From Trebouxia sp. TZW2008 (Eukaryota; Chlorophyta; Trebouxiophyceae; Trebouxiales; Trebouxiaceae), in assembly GCA_002118135.1 (NCBI GenBank), contig BDIU01000373.1, positions 1 through 64,000 on the forward strand: a stretch of 64,000 nucleotides of DNA, in the 5' to 3' direction. Positions 21,201 through 31,692 of this stretch are shown piece by piece. Position numbers and translations under genes: made by a program. The first letter of the stretch is position 1. Every line of letters begins with the position of its first letter. The notes under the pieces are model-generated. The model did not search any database, had not been told where the DNA came from, and was given only the letters and a program-made list of their open reading frames with translations.

Positions 21201-24200
21201 ATGGCACCCAAGCGCAAAGCAGCGGAGCCTGTCAATAGCGAACAAACTAGTTTGGAGCGCTCCAAAGGTATTGCGGCAGATGAGAAAAACCCACCAGGTA
21301 CCTTGTGCCGACAACGAGCTGAAGACCAGATCAACAGTGCAGACAGTGCCCTGACTCCCTGCACAAGCATATCCTTGCATTGCCTGTGCTGTCCTTTGTT
21401 GCAATCAACTCCATCTGCACAGGCACTCTAGCAGGAGCTAGTGGCCAGTCTGTGGACACCTTGCTCGGTAGAGTTGGCAACAAAAGGCTGAAGGCAAGGG
21501 CAGCAAAGGTAAACGCTCAATGCTTTAGCCTGTGCCCTTCTATTATTGCCATGCCAATACAGGTCTCTTTGCCATGCTTTCACTGCTCCCACGCTTGGAG
21601 TTGCACATTGCAGGGCCTGAAGGCAAGCAGTTCTGCTGCCTTTCCACTGCCTAAGCCACGCACTGCTGCAGAGGCAGTCTGTGGTGCGCCTTCTCAGGTC
21701 AGCGCTGCTGCAGCAGAGCAAAAGGTCGCTCAGCAAGAAGATCAAAATGATGTTGATGTAGCATCTGGTTCAGACTGGGAGGTCAGGCTTCAAGCATTGC
21801 ATTGCATTGCATTGCGTTGCGTTGCGTTGCATTGCATTGCATTGCATTGTATCGCATTGATTTGCATGGCATTGCATTGATTTGCATGGCAGCGTATCAT
21901 TGCATGATGATATACACACAACTTACACATGTTCAGCATGCTGTCTACGTCATGTTTTAGATGCAGTCATTACAATTTGCGAGGGCAGTCAGCAGTAAGA
22001 GCAGGCTGCAAATCACTAGGCAGCCTTGCATTGTTTGCAGGCTGGCCGTAAGGGTTGTTCGATGCCTAAGTCATGTTACTTGCGGCCCAATATAACGCGC
22101 CAGTGCTGATGTGTTGACATGGCAGATCATGTCTCCTTCTGTGCATCAATGGTGATGCTCAAGTGTCGAGCAAAAGTTTGTTGCAATGCACAGTGGGAGG
22201 ATGCAGCAGAAGATGAAGAGGATTGGGAGACTGCAGAAGCTGCTGTCCCTGTGTCAGCATCAGGAGTTGCTGGCAGCTTTGATATTGAGGCTCATGACAA
22301 AGCAGGTGAGTCACACAATGACTGTAGAGCATACTTGGCTCTGCCGAGTCAGTCCCGCAGAAACAGGGAAAAAATTGGCTTTGCTGCTGTGCAATCGACT
22401 GCTGAGTGATAGCGGCACCAGAAACTAGCAACACAGCAGTGCCAGGTGTCATTTGCTCAACATGTCACCAATTGCAGCAACAGTAGCATAGTCAGAGATG
22501 AGTCATTGCTTTGGCCACCTGAGTGAGCTCACACTCCTGGCTGCATTTGTGACACAGGTGGAATGCACTTGCCTCTGCCTCTGCTAATGCATGTATGGAC
22601 ATTGCTAAGAGTTTTGTTGACTGGAAAACTTGCTTGTGGGTTGCATCAAGCAGGCAGGCTGTTTGCCCCGTCGTTCTTACAGCAATATGCTTATCAGCAG
22701 CTGGTGTGGCTCAAATGTGACAGCCTGCTGAAAACATCCCAATCCTCTCAGATGCTTTGTCTGCAAAATCTCTGAAGTTATCTTGGGGTTCCCAAGCAGA
22801 CTCAGGGTCACAAAGGTTGAAAAGAAGAGAGGCCAGTCAATCCATGCTTGCAGGCTCCTCAAAAGCACGCCGTAAGGGCATAACAAAGGAGGAACGGGAG
22901 ATGGCCCGCCTCCTTCATAGGACCCACCTGCTGTGCCTGCTGTCACGTGGGTTGCTATTTGACCAAGCCGCAAGCGACCCACTGTTACAGGTAGTCCCAG
23001 CCCACTTGCCACCATCATCTGCAGCATGAGGTTACAAAATCCCACTCAAAGTGCACTGATTGCATGATGTTACTATTTGACTGTGCACCTTTGAACTAGT
23101 TATGCCAGTCTGCTATTTGACCAAGCTGCAAGCGATGGTGACCAGACAGCTTACCTTTTGGCTTTTGATCATGTGCAGTGCTGCAGACATGGGTGTAGAC
23201 TACCAGACATCAAGCCAAGCAATCTTCGCACATAGGAGCCCCACAGCCAACATGCACTCACTCAACCATCCTGAGGCTGTACTCTCATTGAATGATCACC
23301 AGAGATGCGGACATGGTTCGAAAGCTGGCTCAACTTCCAGCTTTAGAAGCATGTCCACATCTCTGGTGATCATCCAATGAGAGTACAGCCTCAGGAAGGA
23401 CGGAAAGGTGGAAGCTGAGCCAGGCAAGCTCTGCGCGTAGCAGCCCCACAGCCAACGTGGGCTCACTGAATCATTCGTCCTGAGGCTGTACCCTCATTGA
23501 ATGCTCAGCTCATTACCGGCAGGAATGAGGCTGTCCGCTGATTGGACGATCAGTATTGATGCTTGCAGGCAACCTTGCTGTCTCTTGACAGCCCCCAGAT
23601 TGCCTCATTATCCAACCCAGCCCAAGGCATTTCCGCCTCTGCACTACAGCCGCTGCTGTCATGGTTCAACCAAACCTTCCAGCAGCAGTCAAAGGTGCCA
23701 GTGGACAAGTCTACTGCAACTGATGAGGACTTTGCGGCTCCAGCTGAGGGCTTGCACGGCGTTTTGGAGCAGCTGCAAGCAGTATTGATGTCTAAGCAAG
23801 GCACGGCTGAGCAGCTGCAGGCCTTGTTTGTGGCTGTGTGTCGAGCTCAGGGCCTGCTGGTACGCTCTGTCAGGTGTGCAATGCACAGACATTGATGATC
23901 TACTGCCCTAAGGCATTGTTGTATAATGTCTCCTGAAAAATTGAGTTTGCAGCTCCAGCTAAAAGCTTGCCTGGCGTTTCGGAGCAATTGCAAGCAGCAG
24001 TGTCAAGTAAACAAGGCATGGCTGAGCAGATGCAGGCCTTGTTTGTGGCTGTATGTCGAGCTCAAGGGCTGCTGGTACGCTCTGTCAGGTGTGCAATGCA
24101 TTCAGATTGCATTGGTATGCAATATTTGGAAACACAAATTTTGGAAGCTGAACATCAGTGATCCAAGCCTGTGCAAACAGCGTATGTACCGTGTAATCAA

Positions 24201-27200
24201 GATGAATGATGGCTCAGGCATCTTGACGCATTGTCAAAACCCACAAGACTGAGCTGATGCTATCTTCGCGCCGCTTTTGTTGGGGTACTCAGACAGGCAA
24301 AACTTACTGAATTACCACCCTGACCTTTGCAGTGATACATGTGCCAAAGTCTTGGAAATTGCGTCTATCTTTTGGCACCAGCATGTGGCGCATTTCACAA
24401 GACACGCTGCACTGCAGTAAGCCAGTACTCACTACTGACTACACCATTTACTTACACTACATTAGTCAAGCATGTAGTCAATAGACTTTAATTACGACGT
24501 GAACACAACTGCGCTCACATGGGACAATGCTTGCGAGGCATGATGTGCCACATGTGGAGATGCTTGATCACTCATGCAACTGCAAAATATGGCTTACGCC
24601 CTTTGCAATGCAAAGCATGAACAGCATTATAAGGCAGAGACATGCCCATGCTGTTGTTCAATTCGTCTCGCATGCAGGAGAGTTCTGGTCCAAGGTTGGA
24701 TGCGGGTCCTGATTTCACACCAGCAATCTCTGCTTCGAGCTTGATGTGCAGCATGCGCAATGTCCTTTGACACTCACCAAAGCCATTGCACCCTGGATCA
24801 GAACTATCAACAGTGATTGCTCGATCATCCAATTCTACCAGAAGCTTCTTTTTACTAAACGGAAGCATGCTGTATTTTGTGTTCTCTTGCTCTATGTCAG
24901 GGCAATCAGCTTCTACCAGAAACTTCTTTTTACTGAGCAGAAGCATGCTGTATTTTGTGTTCTCTTGCTCTATGTCAGGGCAATCAGCTTCTAGTGGCTC
25001 TGCCGTGGTCATTGTGCAGGAGAGCACAAAATGCAGCGTGCTATTGCCTTGTCAGCACTTGTTATTGGCAGCGGTGGCTAAACTAGCAATTGACATTGAC
25101 ATTTTTGGTCCAGAGTACAACGGTCTTTTGTAAGCATAACGGCCTCATGAGTTTGTGACAATTACTACGAATGTCCCTTTGGTTGACATCCAATATCAAT
25201 CCTGCAAATCAGCCCTGCAGATGCACAAACAGGTCCAGCTATCATGTTTTGTAAAGTGTTGATTGATCAACTGAAACTTGTGGTCAAATATCAAATTGCA
25301 GCCGCGACATCACTTCAACTCATTCCTGACAAGGAAACGCAATCCCTGCTCTGATCCATGTCTGGTCTACCTGCAGGGTGCTGGACGCAATGCCACTGCA
25401 TCCTGGAGTCAGAAGATCGGCATCAGCGCATTTGAAACAGCCTAGGCGGCCCAAGCCAAAAGAGGACAAGTTAGCTGCTGCTAGTGCTGATGCCTCAGCA
25501 GTATTGGCTGATCAATCAGGCAACAAGCGTAGAGGGCGCAAAAGGAAGTCTGCTGAAAGTGTTGACAATGTCAAAGGCTCACAAGAGCCAGCAGATGACG
25601 TCAGCGGGGTAAGCAAGGCAGATGCACAGCAGAAAGGGAAACGGAAGCAGGTCCGTGCCAGCAAGGAAGCAGATCCATCAGACGGTGATGCCACTCAGCA
25701 GCAGGCAAAGGGCAAAGCTTCAGCCAAGAGCAACAAAGGCAAGGAAAGCGCTGTCAAGGGCAAGAAGCTTGAGACTGATGAAGCAGATTTGCAGCTGCAA
25801 GACGACCTGGCTGCCGCGTGTGTAGCATCCCTCACCGCCGCTGAAGCCAACGGCAGTCAACAAAAGCCAGCGAAGCGGATCGGCGACATAGAACTCGAGA
25901 ATCAGCTCGCGATGGCAATGGCCTCCACAGCTGCGGAAGCAAAGCACAGAACGCAGTCCAAAGCGACGGTGCACGACGAGCCGATGCCTTCGGCGTTTTC
26001 GCCTCGTGCTGGCGGTCGCAAGCCGACTCTCGGTGAAACCTGGGTTCGAGACGCACGTCTAGCGACTCAGGATTTAGCACAGAGCGAGGCTGCCAATCAC
26101 TGGGCCGAGGTGTTCTGTGGCTCAGCTGAAACTGGCAAATGGATCCATGTAGACCCTCTACTGGGTTGGATAGATGCCCCTGACAAAGTTGAAGGAGCAG
26201 GCGTCAGGTGTGGTACCCCTTCCTTGATTGCCTGGATTGCTGGCTGCATCGTCGCACCTGGCGCTGTCGCCTCTCCAATAAGGAAAGCCATGCTGATGAG
26301 TCTTGCAATCCAAGGTGACAGCACGGTTGAAAATTGTTTGTGCTGCAATTTTCAATGTTATGGATAGCATCTTGCATGCTGCATTATAATATCAAACAGT
26401 GCTGAATCCCTACAGTGCAATACTTGGCTGCATCTGAAGTCTGTTCAGAACTTCTGTAACAGTTACGCATGTCACGTCTTGCAACCTGAGTCTTTGCTGT
26501 CTGCAGATGATGCACACTATGACAGCTTGCAGTCAGTCAAGTCCAGTCCATGACTTCCAGCTTTGTATAACATGCCCAACACGCAGCATATTGCCATCCA
26601 GGTTTTGCATCTGCCAGCAGTGGGGGAGGTGTATGAAGTTGCATGCAAAGCTGCTTACATCCGCAGACATTCCTACAGACATGTTCTGTCTTCATTGTGT
26701 TCCAGCGCATGACGCAAAATTGCAGGCCTGGGGGTTTGGCTTATGTAGTTGCCTTTGCAAGCTCAGGCGCCAAGGATGTAACACAGCGCTATGTGGGCAG
26801 CGTGCTTGCCGCTGACAAGATGAGAGACAATGCTTGGTGGGAAGAGACACTAAAACCATTGCGCAAGCATGAGGTACTGTCTGGTTGAGCCACTCGAAGC
26901 GCGATTGAAGCTTTGATTAGCTCAAGCGACGCCTCTGAAAGTGCTCTGCTTGAGAGCTCCCCCTCAACTTACCGCATTTGAGCAGCTTTGCTGCTGATGC
27001 ATTGCATGATAGCAGGGCGCATTCTTGTATCACATCAAGCGTAGTGTGTGGAGTTGAACCTGCCCACATGGGTCCTCTTTCTGTTGGTTGCTGCTCCTAG
27101 ATTGCATAGGACAGAACACTCAAGTCGTGTCTGGTCAGCTTACAATGGGCTGGTCGCTACAGCTGTGGGTGATGCGTGTAGGTGGCTGCCACAACACAGC

Positions 27201-30200
27201 ACCATAAGGCATTGCAGCTCAACCAGTCTCAACAGGGCAGCCCTGCAGCAGCAGCGCACAGCACTCAGTCTGCAGAGGCCGACCGTAAGTATCTGCCTGG
27301 GGCAGAAGGGCAGCTTCCAGCAGCCCTGTATCACAGTGCAGAGCAAGGACAGCACCCCACAGCCCTGCCTCACAGTGCAACCCAAGGGCCGCTCCCAACA
27401 GCCCTGCCCATCCTGGCTGGACCCAGTAGGGGTGGGCATGGCACAGATACTAAAACGGCGGCTAGAGCAGCTGAATTGGTGAAAAAGAGGGAGGATGCAG
27501 AGCTGAGTCAGCGAGCAGCTTCTGAACGGCAAGGATTGCCTTCTAATGTTGAGGGCTTCAAGTACGAGCACTTGACCTTTGCATCACCACAATCCATGCT
27601 GTTGCTGTGCTTTTGGTTTTACGCTCTTCCTGACTGCTCATGCATTGCGTGCTAACTTTACAGCTGTCCAGATCGCTTTCTTGAGGACATGTTCATGGTG
27701 ACCAAGCACCCCATCACATCGTCGGGCTTGAGCTGTCACACAGTTGAAGCTGCAATTCCTTTGTATTGGATCCTAGCACCAACCAGGGCATTTATTGCCT
27801 CGGTCAATGTGTCATGCAAGTCTATGAGAGCCCCCGTGTTGTACTGTCAATTGCACAGACCAATGCAAGGTGTATACAATTTATGTCAGCTTGAACATGT
27901 CGTGTGATTGGGTGCTGAGACCAACTACACAGAATTGTCTTTGCCCTGTAGCACTTTGCATTGCTGAGTATCATGGAGTGTTCTGTGATCTCTAAGGCTT
28001 TGGGTTTGAATTCTAAGAAATCTCATGACTAGCTTTGATGCTTCTCCCAAAGCTTGTATTTGACTGGCTGCAGGCACCACCCAGTGTTTGTGCTGGAGCG
28101 TCACATCAGCCGCTATTTTGCTTTGAAGCCTGGCACCAAGAAGGCAGGCATGCACCGTGGGGAGGCCTTCTACCCTAGAGAAGCCCTTGCTGAGCTGCAT
28201 ACCGCAGACAGGTACACTGTGCAAAACTGCGACAGATCTGTGAAGCAAAGGCAATGTCTTGTGGTGTAAGGTTGACCACAATTTGCACACCTGATTGCAT
28301 GCATGCAAGTCAAAAATAAAGGCAATCTGGACAAGCACTGCTGAAGTGTGCATTCAAGTTGTTTGTGAGAGCGTTCCTATCATGGCGTCTGTGCTGTCTA
28401 CCGATTATCAACATCATTTATGTCAACAACATCAATCATGTCAACATTATGATGCACCTTTGTTGACTTGTTGAGTATGATACCACTGGTTTGAGTTAGG
28501 TGCTTACGAAACAGCTCAGTCATTGACTTGCTTCGTACAGATGGTTGAGGGATGGCTTGGAGGTGAGACCTGAGGAGTTAGGCAAACCCTACAAAGTGGT
28601 GAAGCGCAGAGGGGTCAAGGATGCACCCCAGGCCGACCCCAATGGGGTCAAGACTGAGGAAGAAGAGGGACAGGAGGAGCTATCGGTCATCCCAATGCCA
28701 GATGCCACGGTGACGAAGATGTATGGGCGGTGGCAGACCCAGCAGTGGCAGGTCCCCACAGCTGTGGGAGGGGTGGTCCCCAAGAACGACAGAGGCAATG
28801 TGCACTGCCCACCTTTGGCTTCAGAGCTACCCAAGGTCTGTCACACCATCGCCTCTGTAAGCTTCACCCATGAAATCGTTTATGGCAAACATCAAAATGT
28901 ATCAGGGCATGATCACACTGTCCTGCATGATGCCTCAGCCGTCTTGAAGGACTTGTTCCCTGTCGCTAGATATCCTGCATTCACAGGCCGGTGTTCCGTC
29001 GCCTGAGTCAATCTGTTCATCTAGCAGCTGCAAAATATGTGTTTCACTCGACAAGTTATTTGCCAAAGCGTCCTTGATGCACAGAGTCAGAGTAACAGCC
29101 AGAGCTTGCATCCCAAAACTCTCAAGACTTGCCTGTTGTTTGCTACACTACAGCACCTACAACCAGTACGGCATAATATTTGTTTATACACTATGCAGGG
29201 CACAGTGCATCTGCAAATGCCGCGCCTCGGGCCCATCTGCAAGAAGCTGGGCATCGATTATGCCCCAGCCATGACCGGCTTTGACATCAGAGGAGGAAGA
29301 AGTGTGCCTGTCATCGAGGGGGTAGTCATCTGCAAGGAAGAAGAAGCGACTGTGCTGGAAGCCTACCTTGAGGATGAAAGGTGCTTGTCCTCTTGAATTG
29401 TTGTTTTTTGCATCATGGTCCGCATACAATATAGCGAGTAAGCACATCTGAGCTGTGCAACATCAACATAATTGTTCTCTGGATCTGTGTGCTGATTGCT
29501 GAACGACTGGTTTTGTTTTGATAGCTGACCTTGCTCATCTTGACATGATGTGCATGCGTACACTGACCTGAGATCCTGGCCTGCGCTGTTGTACAGTTTT
29601 GGGCTGCTATGCAAGTCACCAACGCTTAGGCCTCGCATCAAGACGGAATTGATCAGTACTTTTTCAGCCGTTTGACCTTGTTTGTTGCTAAAAATCTTGA
29701 CCTCTGTCAGTCAAGGGTGGCCTTCCATGTCACCTGATTTTGCATGCATAGATGCAGAAATGCATCACATTAAAGGCGCCTCTCCTGCTATGCTAAAATG
29801 CAGAAAGACGCACAATGCTGGTATGATCTTATAGAATGCTGTGCCCACACAGGTTGAGAGAGGGGAGGGCTGCAGAGAGGCGCAAGCAGGGAGCACACGC
29901 TGCCTGGTGCCAGCTGTTGCGTAGCATCCAGACATGGGCTCATGTGCTGCCATGCTGATATGTATACATGGCTGTGAGTCAAGTGCTGTGATGCGATGGC
30001 TGTGCCAAATCACATTGAAAAGTCTTCAAGTATCTGGAACTCTGTGTGCAGGTTGAGAGAGAGGCGGGCAGCAGAGAGGCGCAAGCAGGGAGACACTGCA
30101 CCCAAGCTCAGAATGATGCTGATGCACAAAGCAACATGGGTGCACAAGCATCAGGTTCATGCACATCCACCCATGCTCTGAAGCATGCAGACAAATCTAT

Positions 30201-31262
30201 CTTAACCCAATCACTTGCTGCTGCAACATGGCTGAGGCATTGCAGGTTGAGGGAAGAGCTGGCAGCAGAGAGGCGCAAGCAGGCAGCAAACGCTGCCTGG
30301 CGCCAGCTGCTGCAGCTATGCTGTCAGACAAGAACCTCCTGGGTTCGCCATGCAATCGCAGGTTGAGAGAAGAGCGGGCCGCAGAGAGGCGCAAGCAGGA
30401 GCCTGGCGCCAGTTGCTGCAGCTATGCTGTCAGACAAGAACCTCTTGAGCTTGCCACGCAATTGTAGGTTGAGAGAGGAGCGGACTGCAGAGAGGCGCAA
30501 GCAGGAAGCAGACGCTGCATGGCGCCAGCTGCTGCGTAGCATCTGGACGCGACTGCGCCTCAATCAGGACTACGGTGACAATGCAGCAGCCCATGCCGGG
30601 CAGGACCACGCGCATGAGCAAGTGATTGCTCCCAGGGAGGAAATCTCAGGTCAGCCTGTTGCTGACTTGAATAGGTGCAGAATGAGGCAGAAACATAAAT
30701 GAATGGGATCAGATGAAGCTAAACTGAGCTGAGCTGAGCAACACCGCAAACAGGCTTGCATGCTTGATGAAATGCTGGCGATCAAGCCCTTGCTGGGTTG
30801 CACTGAATCTGTGCACATCCAAACGCAAGATGATGCCTTGAGTAATGACAGATGACAGCGGTGCTAGACTCAAGCACCTTCAGCTTCTCATACGTCCCAT
30901 CAGGGTTGCTTAACTGCTGGTTTCTGCTGTTGTCAGGAGGCTCAGCAGAACTGGTAGATCTTGTACAACACCAAGCTGGACCCTCGGCTGCTGAGACAAC
31001 CCAGGAGAAGGATGCTGCACTAGTTCAAGATCACTTGTTAATTAATGGTGATGGCATGCGCGATGATGCTGGTGGACAGTTGGCAGCAAACAAGTCAAAT
31101 CAGAAACGGACGAGTAGGGGCTCGAGAGGCAAGCAAACAGCAGCAGAACAGACAGTGAGTACTGCTGCGACGGGAGAAAAAGAGGAAATTCAAGGGCAGG
31201 CAGGCACCAGATTGAAGCGTCACAGCAGATCTGGCATTGAGGTCGAAATGGAGGAAATCTGA
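21201..31262 (+). CDS. RAD4: DNA damage recognition protein RAD4/XPC
   Basis: Senses helix distortion and starts global-genome nucleotide excision repair. Fourteen exons: 21201-21297, 21423-21508, 21614-21781, 22194-22305, 22854-22990, 23569-23873, 25377-26207, 26726-26873, 27182-27561, 28074-28211, 28541-28835, 29199-29380, 30468-30649, 30937-31262; phases agree, 1128 aa. The start MAPKRKAAEP is a plausible NLS. The transglutaminase-like domain is split: HRTHLLCLLSRG (exon 5), LQALFVAVCRAQGLLVRSVR (exon 6) and NHWAEVF..GKWIHVDP (exon 7). A long Lys/Ala-rich insert sits in exon 7. Then come AYVVAFASSGAKDVTQRY and WWEETLKPL (exon 8), and the beta-hairpin domains: GFK/HHPVFVLERHI, MYGRWQTQQWQVPTAV, VPKNDRGNVH and LGIDYAPAMTGFDIRGGRSV. 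The C-terminus has a short basic coiled coil (exon 13) and an acidic/basic tail. Internal exon 9 is low complexity. Alternative donors exist for exon 1. Confidence 0.93.
21794..21890. repeat. (ATTGC)n-type microsatellite in RAD4 intron 3
   Basis: About 17 imperfect pentamer units (gcattgcattg, gttgc variants, then gcatggcattgatt) starting 12 nt after the exon 3 donor. Confidence 0.95.
23105..23140 (+). repeat. Short duplicate of RAD4 exon 5 tail in intron 5
   Basis: gctatttgaccaagctgcaagcga at about 23111 repeats gctatttgaccaagccgcaagcga near the end of exon 5 (22950-22977). It lies downstream of the real exon, as other tail copies do. Confidence 0.75.
23270..23395. repeat. Near-perfect 126-bp foldback (inverted repeat) in RAD4 intron 5
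   Basis: The left arm begins cctgaggctgtactctcattg and continues through gatcaccagagatg.ggacatg; the right arm is its reverse complement, ending caatgagagtacagcctcagg. The pairing extends through TTCNAAAGCTGG inward, leaving a loop of only ~6 nt. Its left flank and arm (from about 23229) are also directly repeated at about 23432-23510. It could be a foldback element or the product of a replication template switch. Confidence 0.9.
23942..24110 (+). repeat. Duplicate of RAD4 exon 6 tail with donor, in intron 6
   Basis: About 165 nt repeat the last part of exon 6 and its donor: GCAGGCCTTGTTTGTGGCTG, CGAGCTCA.GG.CTGCTGGTA and TCTGTCAG/GTGTGCAATGCA recur. The copy lies 3' of the real exon (true donor at 23874). 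It has no acceptor-linked head and is in frame for part of its length. Confidence 0.9.
24572..25012 (-). CDS. Possible nested open frame inside RAD4 intron 6
   Basis: A 146-codon frame from an ATG at 25012, antisense to RAD4. It contains two copies of a 25-residue unit (EADCPDIEQENTKYSML...) from the 76-bp repeat, then a mixed-charge segment (LHIKLEAEIAGVKSG). I recognise no family. A GTGAGT donor-like site lies inside it, and such frames can arise by chance, so it may not be a gene. The same minus-strand segment (KLLVELDDRAITVD) does look more protein-like than most intron frames. Confidence 0.18.
   Translation of the reverse strand: MTTAEPLEADCPDIEQENTKYSMLLLSKKKFLVEADCPDIEQENTKYSMLPFSKKKLLVELDDRAITVDSSDPGCNGFGECQRTLRMLHIKLEAEIAGVKSGPASNLGPELSCMRDELNNSMGMSLPYNAVHALHCKGRKPYFAVA
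24837..24989. repeat. Two tandem 76-bp units in RAD4 intron 6
   Basis: Two nearly identical ~76-bp units, both containing agaagcatgctgtattttgt and tctatgtcagggcaatcagc. They make most of the start of a 146-codon minus-strand open frame (25012-24572). Confidence 0.93.
29853..30467 (+). repeat. Four tandem duplicates of RAD4 exon 13 head
   Basis: Before the intact exon 13 (30468), four truncated copies begin at 29853, 30052, 30246 and 30362, each behind an AG acceptor. Each encodes a variant of RLREERAAERRKQ and opens in the same phase as the real exon. The two nearest copies also share ~60 nt of intervening sequence (gctatgctgtcagacaagaa), so they were made by tandem duplication of ~106-116 bp; earlier spacing is ~195 bp. 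Only the 30468 copy continues through the conserved WTRLRLNQDYG and a donor in phase with the last exon. Confidence 0.92.
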
Positions 31263-31692
31263 CGGAACACAATGCATAGGTAGCTGCTGCAGCTTCCTGT
31301 ATGGACCTGGCAGAAGTTTGGTACGGTGTTCACATTCAGGTCTTTGGCTCTGAGCCCCAACAGGACTTTACTGACGTCTCAGCGGCTTGGTGTTCTGAGG
31401 TTCAATCACAATTTTCCCACAGCATTTCAGTTTGCTTATGAGTTGAAAAGCTGTTTGTCCTGGAACACTGTTGTTTTTGTTTTTGCTGCAAAAGCCCTGA
31501 CTTGCATTGCAGAACAAGGTCGAATGAGACTATGTCTCGTGAGAGCACGCGTTGCTGCATGCAGACAGGCTGTGTGCGACCTGTACATCCACATTGGGAC
31601 ACCACCCTTGCCTCTTGGTTTATCTAATTGCACGTGCAGGCTTGCGCATGGGCAGATAACGGCATGTTTTGCGACATGCTGACGTTAATTCG
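31263..31692. promoter_or_regulatory. Region between RAD4 3' end and GST start
   Basis: 430 bp with the RAD4 3' UTR and GST promoter/5' UTR (tandem genes). No motif recognised. Confidence 0.4.

Noticed and set aside
31042..31277. Minus-strand frames opposite the RAD4 last exon
   Set aside because: Antisense shadows of a charged, low-complexity exon.
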